DNA of 64,000 nucleotides from Glandiceps talaboti (lineage: Eukaryota > Hemichordata > Enteropneusta > Spengelidae), in assembly GCF_964340395.1 (NCBI RefSeq), contig NC_135557.1, positions 2,651,216 to 2,715,215 on the forward strand. Reading direction: 5' to 3'. A program made the translations under genes and the position numbers. Below the pieces are notes generated by a model that ran no database searches, was not told the origin of the DNA, and was given only the letters and a program-made list of their open reading frames with translations. Positions 23,736-35,600 of this stretch are shown piece by piece (positions within the stretch are counted from its first letter, which is position 1; each line of letters opens with the position of its first letter).

Positions 23736-25331
23736 ATCTAAAATACATTATGAGGCAAATATATAAAATCAATATTGTCAGGTGGACAATCTGGAAAATT
23801 AAATTTGATAAATTAAAGTCAATATTCAAAATACTACAACAAAGACCACTATACGTTGTTATACATGTACATCTGTGAACGGCACAGTGTTTAAAAACAT
23901 TAAATTTACTGGCATCAGGTTTGTAAACTTTCTAGTTCTCCGATCCGGCATCTGTGGAACTTTAAAATGTAACTTGAAAAGCATATATGGACTATCATAA
24001 ACATTACTTACACACTTGTAAAAAATACCATGTCTAAAAACATCCTCCGTTGCGCTGAGAGGGGATTGGCAAATCGAAAAACTTGCATAATGTGCATATT
24101 GTGTCGGTTAAAAATTATTCCGTCTAATGAATTTTCCAGAACCCTTTCAATGCTAGCCTGTGGTTTATTTTGGCAAGGTTACCAAATGATTGAGCCCTAT
24201 TCCAGAATACTCCCCATGGGTGATCAAGGTATGCTGTTCCTGCGCCAAACCACAATTGAATGGGGTTGGCTAAGTATCTCCAAATATAGATTACGATCCA
24301 ACCTCTCCTTGCAAATCCCACACTTATAAAGAAATCTCTTATTATGTATGAACACTGAAGTCGATTACCACTGTTATTTTATACTAGTGTATCATACATT
24401 TGCACATCTCCAGAATACGGGAAGTATGCCATATAACTGCACAAATGAAAATCAGCGACAACGTTTTTTTGTGAGCTTGAAGGGAAGAGGGAACTGGGAA
24501 ACAATTTGTACAAAATATTTTCTCATCAGCCCCCACCCCTTCCCTAAGTGCTGTTCGTTCCCTCGGTTTGCATTTGCGCGGAAATGTAATTCAGGCCAGA
24601 TATACTCTCTGTCTAAAATAGGTGGAACAACATTATCCACATATTAGGGCAAGAAATGGCAAGACAACTAGTTTATTAACTGTTGAAAGCTTCATAAGAC
24701 AGTTGATTTCTCGGGATTCAATTACGATATGAGCAGTCAAATTTTTGGTCGCTTCTTTCTTTATGTGAGGAGGATTTAATTTAGAAGTGTTTAAGACGAT
24801 TTTTATGAAGATAGCACACTCGAGTAAACATATAACTATCAATCCAACAATATATACCAATGACAACTGTCAATCAAACGTGTCACGTGAACTGATTGCT
24901 TTGGTAAATGAAAATATAATTTCATTGAGACACTGACCCGCCCCTGTGCTACATCCAAGTGGGACACACAGAAGTATCTTTATACGCATATAAAGTCCAG
25001 ATACGTCCTGATAAAGGAAGTCAAAAGTACAAACCATGTTTGGCAGTGTCATTTTATTTTGGTACATGCAAATGTATAATTGTTTTTTCTTCTGAGCTAA
25101 CATAAAATGGAATATTAATGCTAGTACCTTTAGAATTCAAACTGTTCTTACTACATTTATCAAGTAAACAAATATACCTCACGTCTGAATAAAGACTTGA
25201 ATATGTGCTGAACAAGAAAAAATGAATCGATTAACTAGAGATTCTTACATTAATACTTTGGTGACTTCTGCACAAATGTTGAAGACATTCATTGACATCA
25301 CTGTACCAGTCATTCTGTAACGTACACGTAC
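23736..25331. other. Unique or unrecognised sequence
   Basis: About 1.6 kb without arrays. Frames of 60-100 codons exist on both strands (for example 24030-24329 plus and 24124-24321 minus) but overlap each other and show no domain I recognise, so none is called. Confidence 0.45.
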
Positions 25332-27995
25332 TATAGCGTAGAATGCCTGCCAATATTCGAAAATACAATACTGCAATGACTATATGCAATACTGCAATGA
25401 CTATATGCAATACTGCAATGACTATATGCGATATGACTACATGAGATGACTATATGCGATATGACTACATGAGGTGACTACATGCGATATGACTACATGC
25501 GATGTGACTACATGAGATGACTACATGCGATATGACTACATGAGATGACTACATGCGATATGACTACATGAGGTGACTACATGCGATATGACTACATGAG
25601 ATGACTACATGCGACATGACTACATGAGATGACTATATGCAATACTGCGATGCGAGATGATGACATGATATGCGGCGATTTTGTAATGACGTTATGCCAT
25701 TCGTAGATTATTCAATACGCATAATACGAGTATTGATATGAAACAGGCTAGGGAGTACTCCTCAGCATGTTGCACCGTTGCACGTGGTAAGAGGTGGACC
25801 ATTTGATATCCGGGGGGGGGGGGGCTTGGAAGATTTCGGGGAAAAAAAGATGCCAAATGGATTTGCTTGAAAAAAAATCCGGATATGGGAGGGTGATGGA
25901 AAAAAAAGATGGACCACTGCTGCTAGAAAAAAAAATATCTTGATAGGGAAATGATGCACAGGTTCGAGTATACTGTTCAACCTGCTTGTACCTCTCCAAC
26001 CAGGACACTTGTCAAATCATGACAAACAGTTTCAAACACATGTCAGGTACCAGTCAGTTTCGTTAGCCTGTGGTACATATATATATATTTGTTCTTGTCT
26101 CTGTTTCTTTCGTAAATGGTTTAAATATTACTTCATGTAAGGGTTCATAAATAACTATACATAACATTATACATATAATACATGTATTACCTAGCTACCA
26201 CACTAGTTACAGAACATGCCATGTAAGTGTTTGGCTGTTTCACAATCAGTGCTTCACTTATCTTACACTTTGGGGCAAAAGTGAACTTGAAGGTTTTGTA
26301 ATGGTAACCTTCATACTATTGGATAGTTTATAAAAGAACTTAATCTAAATTGTTCTAGTCTCTTCAGTATGAATTTGTCAAAAGGGATGCTATACTTCCT
26401 ATTTCAGACACTACATGTATCGACACCACAACTCAAATTCAAGTTTCTATTGTACACTAGGTATGACCTCCTAAAGTGCTCTAACACATCAGTAACTTTA
26501 CTATACATGCAATATCAATGCCCCTATACCAATGTTACAGGCCCACTTTTATAACATGGAAAACTTAGGTAAAAAGTTATATTTACTTTAGCTTTTCGAT
26601 GCTTGGCAATATATATCTCAGAGGCTATGCATAACCTAAAAATTGCCTAAATAGAAACAAAAAACTGCAGATCTGGCGGGGGGACCCCTTGCACTCCATC
26701 ACCCCAGAGGCCACTCATTCGTTAAACCAACAATAAGATTCACCAAAATCAAATCAAAGTTCTTCCCTCCACATCTTACTGTCAAGATGCTATGGAACTT
26801 TATTTCAAACATGTTTCAACCTTATGTAGTTGCTTTTTACATGTTAGAGCTGCCTTGTAAAGCTTGTAAATTATTGTCTGAAAGTGTCTGTGAATAGCCT
26901 AAACATTGCCTTTATAAGTAAAAATCCTCCAGGCCGTTTTGTAGAACCCTAGAAACCCCCCCCCCCCCATTCACACACACAATAACACACAAGAGGTGGA
27001 CATATCCCAGTCTCAAAGCTCTTCCCTCTACAACTTACTGTCAGATGCTATGAAACTTTATTCAGGGGGGTCAGTGACTTTTTGTCGGCCCAATGGAAAA
27101 AAAACACTGACACCCCCATCCCCCAAGCTTGAGAAACTGACTGGTCTATCTGAATGTTTGAGCTCACCAATCAAGTTTCCGATTTGTATTTTCAGTGTGT
27201 CACCATACCATGGCATAAAAACTGTCAACGATGTTTATTTAATTGAAAATCAAACATGTATGAAATATGTAGTTTTCTAAATATAATATGTGTGTCATAG
27301 AACATCTTTTTACTCTCTCTATTACCGTGTGCCAAAACCAAACAGAAAATTGTGGCAACAAATGTAGGTGTTCAACATTGACGTAAAAAAAAATACGGAT
27401 ATCTCAGAAAAGCAAAGAAAAAAAAAGTTGCCAGCATAGGCGAAGGAGAAAAAAATAATTCTCAGGCAAGCAGGTGGGAAAAAAAATAATGACTCTCCAC
27501 CAATCTTCCAAGCCCCCCAGGATATCGAATGGTCTACCCCTTATGCATATTGAATAATCTACGAATGGCATAACGTCATTACAAAATCGCCGCATATCAT
27601 GTCATCATCTCGCATCGCAGTATAGCATGTAGTCATCTCATGTAGTCATATCGCATGTAGTCATCTCATGTAGTCACATCGCATGTAGTCACCTCATGTA
27701 GTCATATCGCATGTAGTCATCTCATATAGTCATATCGCATGTAGTCATCTCATGTAGTCATCTAATGTAGTCGCATCGCATGTAGTCACCTCATGTAGTC
27801 ATATCGCATGTAGTCATCTCATGTAGTCACATCGCATGTAGTCATATCGCATGTAATCATCTCATGTAGTCATATCGCATATAGTCATTGCAGTATTGCA
27901 TATAGTCATTGCAGTATTGCATATAGTCATTGCAGTATTGCATATAGTCATTGCAGTATTGAATTTTCGAATATTGGCAGGCATTCAACGCCATA
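25332..27995. mobile_element. Foldback-type DNA transposon, copy 2 (both termini present)
   Basis: The left end is TATAGCGTAGAATGCC. The right end, read as reverse complement, is TATGGCGTTGAATGCC. Terminal arms of about 400 bp consist of terminal motif, CAATACTGCAATGAC repeats, 28-bp tandem repeats, then GATATGCGGCGATTTTGTA. The roughly 1.8-kb interior is non-coding and matches copy 1 in the same orientation but has lost one of its roughly 230-bp internal repeats. Immediate flanks are CACGTAC (left) and TACCTAC (right), 5 of 7 matching. No transposase is visible. Long repeat-bearing TIRs resemble Drosophila FB/Galileo elements in architecture, not demonstrated homology. Confidence 0.87.
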
Positions 27996-30515
27996 TACCT
28001 ACGTTACATAGCTACATCATATACCTACGTTACATAGCTACATCATATACCTACGTTACATACCGACATCATATACCTACGTTATACACCGACATCATAT
28101 ACCTACGTTACATACCGACATCATATACCTACATTACACACCGACATCATATACCTACGTTACACACCGACATCATATACCTACGTTACATAGCTACATC
28201 ATATACCTACATTACACACCGACATCATATACCTACGTTACACACCGACATCATATACCTACGTTACATACCGACATCATATACCTACGTTATACACCGA
28301 CATCATATACCTACGTTACATACCGACATCATATACCTACATTACACACCGACATCATATACCTACGTTACACACCGACATCATATACCTACGTTACACA
28401 CCGACATCATATACCTACGTTACATAGCTACATCATATACCTACGTTACATAGCTACATCATATACCTACGTTACACACGGACATCATATACCTACGTTA
28501 CACACCGACATCATATACCTACATTACATAGCTACATCATATACCTACGTTACACACCGACATCATATACCTACATTACACACCGACATCATATACCTAC
28601 GTTATACACCGACATCATATACCTACGTTACACAGCTACATCATATACCTACGTTACACACCGACATCATATACCTACGCTACACACCGACATCATATAC
28701 CTACGTTACACACCGACATCATATACCTACGTTACATACCGACATCATATACCTACGTTACATAGCTACATCATATACCTACGTTACATAGCTACATCAT
28801 ATACCTACGTTACACACCGACATCATATACCTACGTTACACACCGACATCATATACCTACGTTACACACCGACATCATATACCTACGTTACATACCGACA
28901 TCATATACCTACGTTACATAGCTACATCATATACCTACGTTACACACCGACATCATATACCTACGTTACATACCGACATCATATACCTACGTTACATAGC
29001 TACATCATATACCTACGTTACATACCGACATCATATACCTACGTTACACACCGACATCATATACCTACGCTACACACCGACATCATATACCTACGTTACA
29101 TAGCTACATCATATACCTACGCTACACACCGACATCATATACCTACGTTACATAGCTACATCATATACCTACGTTACATAGCTACATCATATACCTACGT
29201 TACATACCGACATCATATACCTACGTTACATACCGACATCATATACCTACGTTACATACCGACATCATATACCTACATTACACACCGACATCATATACCT
29301 ACGTTACACACCGACATCATATACCTACGTTATACACCGACATCATATACCTACGTTACATACCGACATCATATACCTACGTTACATACCGACATCATAT
29401 ACCTACGTTATACACCGACATCATATACCTACGTTATACACCGACATCATATACCTACGTTACATAGCTACATCATATACCTACGTTACATAGCTACATC
29501 ATATACCTACGTTACATAGCTACATCATATACCTACGTTACATACCGACATCATATACCTACGTTATACACCGACATCATATACCTACGTTACATACCGA
29601 CATCATATACCTACGTTATACACCGACATCATATACCTACGTTACATAGCTACATCATATACCTACGTTACATAGCTACATCATATACCTACGTTACATA
29701 GCTACATCATATACCTACATTACACACCGACATCATATACCTACATTACATACCGACATCATATACCTACGTTACACACCGACATCATATACCTACGTTA
29801 CACACCGACATCATATACCTACGTTACATAGCTACATCATATACCTACGTTACACACCGACATCATATACCTACGTTACACACCGACATCATATACCTAC
29901 GTTACATAGCTACATCATATACCTACGTTATACACCGACATCATATACCTACATTACACACCGACATCATATACCTACGTTACATAGCTACATCATATAC
30001 CTACGTTACATACCGACATCATATACCTACGTTACACACCGACATCATATACCTACGTTACACACCGACATCATATACCTACGTTACACAGCTACATCAT
30101 ATACCTACGTTACACACCGACATCATATACCTACGTTACATACCGACATCATATACCTACGTTATACACCGACATCATATACCTACGTTACATAGCTACA
30201 TCATATACCTACATTACACACCGACATCATATACCTACGTTACACACCGACATCATATACCTACGTTACATACCGACATCATATACCTACGTTACACACC
30301 GACATCATATACCTACGTTACACACGGACATCATATACCTACGTTACATAGCTACATCATATACCTACGTTACATAGCTACATCATATACCTACGTTACA
30401 TACCGACATCATATACCTACGTTACACACGGACATCATATACCTACGTTACATAGCTACATCATATACCTACGTTACATAGCTACATCATATACCTACGT
30501 TACACACGGACATCA
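27996..30515. repeat. 26-bp satellite, right block
   Basis: About 97 copies of the unit seen at 6031-6510, with the same unit-end variants intermixed. It starts exactly at the foldback terminus, in a phase that repeats the last seven bases of the left block (TACCTAC), and ends at about 30515 in unique sequence. Confidence 0.96.
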
Positions 30516-30993
<478 letters not shown>

Positions 30994-31099
30994 TGTTGAT
31001 CAGATATAGTGCTGGTCGCGAAGTTGAAATAGCCGCCAAGAGTGTGCCGAGGATTGTGGGATATATAATCAATTTCCGTCATGCAGTCCAACTTCCGTC

Positions 31100-31500
31100 A
31101 AGCAAAAAGAAAGTTTTGTCCTCGCGTATTAATGTTTCGTCCCCAAACATTAATGTTGCATCCTGTGTTAAGTAAATCTCGTCGATTAGAAAAGGAGGTT
31201 GTATGGTGACAAATGTTGTTTCTGCAGTCAGAGTATAAGATTGTAAGGGACTTAAATTCATATTCCGGCTTGACATTTACATTTTATCCCGCAACTTAAA
31301 TGTTATCACTCGAAAATAAAGGTTGGGCCACACGAATAAAAGTTTTCGTTTCGCAAATTAATTTTCTGCTCCGTAAAAAGAATTTATTTGTCACAGAAAT
31401 TGTAGTTTTTTACTTTGATATTTCTATATTGACCCAAGAAATTAATGTTTTGTCGTATGAAATAAAAGTGTTATCCTTTTATTAAATATTTTGCCCTCAA
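31100..31500. repeat. Very degenerate 20-22-bp tandem repeat
   Basis: A loosely conserved phrase (AAATTAATGTTTTGTC and relatives such as ATTAATGTTTCGTC, ATTAATGTTGCATC and GAATAAAAGTTTTCG) returns every 20-24 nt over about 400 bp. It looks like an old, eroded minisatellite. Confidence 0.5.
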
Positions 31501-31548
31501 AAATCAATTATTTATAAATTATAGCACAGATTTAGTTTTCGTCTGTCA

Positions 31549-31830
31549 CCTGTGGGCCGGGCCGCCGTACTTTCTTTCCCTTTTCAAACCTTCTACAAAA
31601 TCGATGTCTGGCTGATTTAAAATCTCTGGAGGCGGACAGCCACGACGACAACTGCTTAATTCACCAATTTCACAAAATTTTGTCAACGCATTCTTTACTG
31701 TAGTGTTGTGGACAGACCGTTTTCTCCGCCACTTTTGAAAAACTAAGTAGTAGACACACTCCAGTTGTTTTGTTGCATCCACAAACTTCCAATTCTGTAA
31801 CTACTTGTTGACGATAGTCTTCACTTAAGG
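31549..31830 (-). pseudogene. Tc1/mariner-IS630-type transposase, N-terminal HTH fragment
   Basis: The minus strand reads LSEDYRQQVVTELEVCG and, after a frameshift, KNALTKFCEIGELSSC, CPPPEILNQPDIDFVEGL and KRERKYG. The pattern (helix-turn-helix, FCE.G, PP..L...DI.F.E.LK.ER) is typical of the DNA-binding part of IS630/Tc1/mariner-like transposases. The catalytic domain is absent on this strand. A diverged DDE fragment lies just to the right on the other strand, so the element was inverted or rearranged. Confidence 0.6.
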
Positions 31831-31840
31831 CTTTTTTTTC

Positions 31841-31945
31841 CGTAGAACTGTGTAGAACCGTGGAGGTAGAACTGTGTAGAACCGTGGAGGTAGAACTGTG
31901 TAGAACCGTGGAGGTAGAACTGTGTAGAACCGTGGAGGTAGAACT
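31841..31945. repeat. 24-bp tandem repeat
   Basis: Four to five copies of a 24-bp unit (GTAGAACTGTGTAGAACCGT) lying exactly between the two oppositely oriented transposase fragments. Confidence 0.92.
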
Positions 31946-32158
31946 GGGCAAGTACGTGACAATCGGATTTGACGGCGTGAAGTACAGTGATGTTCCAGGT
32001 AACACTAATGAACATCCAAGATATTTTGTTGAGGCCGCTGAAGCTTATACTGTTGACGGGCAACCAGCTCTAGCACCTGGAAACACAGTTGTAGTTGACA
32101 ATGCACCTATACACGTTATGAAGGTGAACGACTTGTGGCCAATTGTGAATTTGACTTG
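31940..32158 (+). pseudogene. DDE-transposase catalytic-domain fragment
   Basis: Reads KYVTIGFDGVKYSDVPGNT, then RYFVEAAEAYTVDGQPALAP and GNTVVVDNAPIH. VVDNAPIH is the conserved second-Asp block of Tc1/mariner/IS630-like DDE transposases. The segments before and after it (first Asp and terminal D/E) are missing, so it is dead. It ends about 325 bp upstream of the NOMO start codon. Confidence 0.7.
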
Positions 32159-32176
32159 AGTTGAGGGCCATTGGGG

Positions 32177-32236
32177 GTAGAGTTGACTTCTCAGACAGAG
32201 GAGGCCTCTGACCTCTGTCTGACAAGTCAACTCTAC
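32177..32236. repeat. 25-bp-arm near-perfect hairpin upstream of NOMO
   Basis: The arm at 32177-32201 (GTAGAGTTGACTTCTC then AGACAGAGG) is the inverse of 32212-32236 with one mismatch; the loop is 10 nt (AGGCCTCTGA). It lies about 250 bp before the NOMO ATG. It could be the ends of a tiny DNA element, a microRNA-like hairpin or a cruciform site. Confidence 0.75.
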
Positions 32237-32439
32237 CTTGACATGCATGGTATAAATGATTGTGGTACATACAGAAAATGTTTTACTTTGGTGTTATGTT
32301 ATGGGTTGTATTGTTTTGCACTGTGGTAAGACTCACAGACTGTTGTTGTTGATAAAAGGTGACCTGACCGAGGATGACCCAGACCATGATACCGGAACAC
32401 GACAGACGGTGTTCCCCGTACCCATAATGCAACGCACAA

Positions 32440-32482
32440 CGCCATCTTTATATATACACATGTATATTGAAATCGCTCAATA
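32440..32482 (+). promoter_or_regulatory. Probable NOMO promoter/5' leader
   Basis: TTTATATATAC at 32448-32458 is a possible TATA-like element, but it lies only 25-35 nt before the ATG, so it may be fortuitous. Just upstream is the inverted repeat GGAACAC/GTGTTCC. The start context is AATAATGG (A at -3, G at +4). Confidence 0.3.
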
Positions 32483-32611
32483 ATGGTTGTATTTCGGTAC
32501 TGTATCTTATCTCTATTATTTACAAATTTTGTAATCACAGCAGCCCAGGATTTTCTCGGTTGTGGAGGATTTGTGAAATCAGACGTTGAGATTAATTTTT
32601 CTCTCGTAGAG
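32483..32611 (+). CDS. NOMO: NOMO exon 1 (signal peptide and conserved N-terminus)
   Basis: 43 codons from ATG at 32483 to a GAG|GTAAGA donor (phase 0). A hydrophobic leader with likely cleavage near ITA-AQD is followed by FLGCGGFVKSDVEINFSLVE. This ATG was chosen because it is the only in-frame Met immediately before a complete signal peptide, and it has a strong context. Confidence 0.92.
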
Positions 32612-35600
32612 GTAAGAACACCTTGATGTATTGTATATATATTCTGATTGATATCCACACCTACTCAGGCTACTGGCGGTGCCAGCAGCTCTGGTCGTAG
32701 TAGCTGCAATAATTGTAGCGTTTGATATGATTTTGAGGGCTTTTTCGTCTGTTTTTGTGCCGTTTTTCGTTCCGACGTTTAACCCGAATCAAACGCTATA
32801 ATTCCTCTAATGCAAATGCAAATAGACGGAAGCGATTCAGATCTGAATCGCAAAGTTGGACGGACCTTTCTGCTAAATTACGCCTTACCTGGCAAAATAT
32901 CGTACATTTCCTAACGCCAACATTAATTACAGAGCCGTCAAGACCAAAGAAGTAATCAGAGGTACCCCAATTCCGTCAAAATCGACAAATGTAGCAAGGC
33001 ATGCAGCAGTTTGAAACGGGTAGTACGTTGACCCATGGAACATGGAAGTAGAACCCCCTCGCTCACATTTTCAATGTGGTCTCGTCTATTTGCATTTGCA
33101 TTAGAGGAATTGTAGCGTTTGATTCGGGTAAAACGTCGGAACGAAAAAAGGCACAAAAACAGACGAAAAAGCCCTCAAAATCACATCAAACGCTACAATT
33201 ATTGCAGCTACTCTGGTCGGTGGTCTATAGCCTACGTTTGTAGTCTTCGTAATGCTTACACCTGCAGACGGAGTACGGGACTGGATTTTGGCATTGTCCC
33301 TATCTCCTTCATTTTTCAAGATTACATTTAGCACTTAATTACTAGTAAAGAAGGCAAGGGACAGTGTCAGAATTGAATCCCAACTACTCTGTCTACTAAC
33401 AGCACTAATCCACACACACACCTCGCTATATGCCCATGGAAGTATAACCCACTTCCAATGTTCCATGCTCGTTTGGACTCATTATCTGTGTACATGGCGT
33501 GTATGTACACTTGTGTGGCAGTTCTTTGTTACACTAACTGTACCTATGTAGATACTAATAGATACATGTACGATTCGATTGCACTTCTCTTTGTTTCACC
33601 GGCGGTTAACACGTTTTTACTTGCATGTAGAGTTAGATTTCATGAAATGTCCGTACATATCTTCTCGACTGCCAAATGAATAGTAGTTTGACAGTAACAA
33701 TGTGTGTGACTTGTCTTTTAATGTCATTTAATAGAAGTATGTAAGTACATGTGTGTACTTAGCACATATTAAAGCTACTGTACATGTCTTGCTAATATAA
33801 AAGTCTAAAAACTTTTGCTGTTAGTGTTACTTTGGTCAACAAAACTCCAAACTATTCTCATTTAAAACCTATGAAAAAAAAAAGACCTGGTCACCATAAA
33901 AAATTGAAATAATATAGAGTTCAAAATTATATCGAAAACATTTTAGAAGCCAACATTGCTGTCAAATATTATACAGTTAATGTATTGGAAAATAAAAAAG
34001 GTTGACTTCAGTACATTTGTAATCAAGCAAGGATATTTCATGAATGTTGTTGAGTCAAATATCAAACATGTACATGTACATAGCAAAGACATGATAAAAC
34101 TACACGTACATTGTAGAAAAATTCCAGTTGGTGGCAAAGAGGAAGATTTGCAAGGTTTAACCATAGACCCTACACCAATGGTTTAACCATAGACCCTACA
34201 CCAATGGTTTAACCATAGACCCTACACCAATGGTTTAACCATAGACCCTACACCAATGGTTTAAAGGCCAAGGTCCACTATATAAAGAGGATTATAGGTA
34301 ATGTATGCATATGCGGGAAATTCAAACTGCTGTAAGGAGCACTGACTTTGCCCTCATGTCTTCATCCAATTTTGCACTGAAAAAGTTTCACATGGCTCTC
34401 ATATTTCATATATACTGTTTGTAAATATATAGTGATGCAACATGAGTAGAAATAACTGACGTTGACTAAGTTTGGTAGCCAATATAGCAGGTTTACCGTC
34501 AAACTGACCCAAAATTTGTTTCAAATTTGTCTAGTAAAAACTGTTGGCCAGTTGTCAATTAGGCTTACAAGTTACACAAAGCATGATAAGACACTGTGAA
34601 TGATGCAAATAAACAACGTGCGAAATGCCAAATACCGAATGCAAACAATACAAGCGAACAAAAGAGTCTGTGTGCACTCTGTTAGCCCGATATTTTGCCT
34701 AAAATCAAGCTCACATGTGCGAACGGTACGTGAAAATGATACATTGTTACTGAAATAGAATGACATAAAATGAAACCAAAATGTTTCTCAGTTTGATCGA
34801 TGTACGTTCTGGGTTGCTACACTCCTTTAATAGTAAAATCACAATTTCATACAACTTTTTGTGCACGCGACAAGTGTTTTCTGTCAAGTAGTTGTGTCGT
34901 TGACATACCTATACCTAGTAGGCAGTGATGTATATAATAGCCGGTTACCTACCGGTCATAATGCCCAGCTATAACTTATAACCACAACAGTTTAGTTGTG
35001 GGACCGGCTAAGCTAAGGAAAGTACTAAAACCTGACGACCATTGAAAAAAATTCTAAGGTCGGAAAATTAAATACGAGTTTCCTAAAAGTACTAATAGCA
35101 AGTAAGTACCCAAAGTGTAAAAAAAATAAATAAATAAATAAATTCATAATTATTTGGAAAACATTTGAGGATTACGCGGTAAAACAAGACTGGCCACGCT
35201 ATCGCTAGCGAAAGCCTTCGAACTAGTTTCATAGGGACCGGACGTTGAAGGAAGCGCGAAGCGAAGTGTGAAGTCAATGTGAGTACTGACGTCTCACGAT
35301 GTATGATGCAACAACACGACGTTTACGTAGAGTATAATTAAATGTTTTCTAAACTTCAGCGGAAAGAAATTTTGTCGATCGGACACTGACTATTTTCAAA
35401 TTCTTAAAACATCTGAGAAAAATGAAGAGAGGAAGCAAAATGTAGCACTGACAGACAAGATAGACGTACGGTACGTGTACAGGAGGCAAGGCACACCATG
35501 TGGTGCAAACTGGACTATGATCGTGCGTGTCACGTATATGGCATCAGATGTAATACATGTAGCTAACCAAATATTCTTGGAATGCAGCCTTTCCTGTAAC

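Noticed and set aside
24030-24640. Overlapping frames of 62-99 codons on both strands
   Set aside because: No recognisable domain, no promoter or splice pattern that stands out; frames conflict with each other.
27896-28453. 185-codon plus-strand frame (SYTYVTHRHH repeats)
   Set aside because: 26-bp satellite plus the foldback element arm; repeat artefact.
32755-33156. Two similar 66-codon frames starting MCRFSF and MCLFSF
   Set aside because: They are the two inverted arms of the 514-bp MITE, hence the similarity; not genes.
33360-33400. Possible second SINE B box (GAATTGAATCCC)
   Set aside because: Only 9 of 12 positions match and no A box lies at the proper distance.
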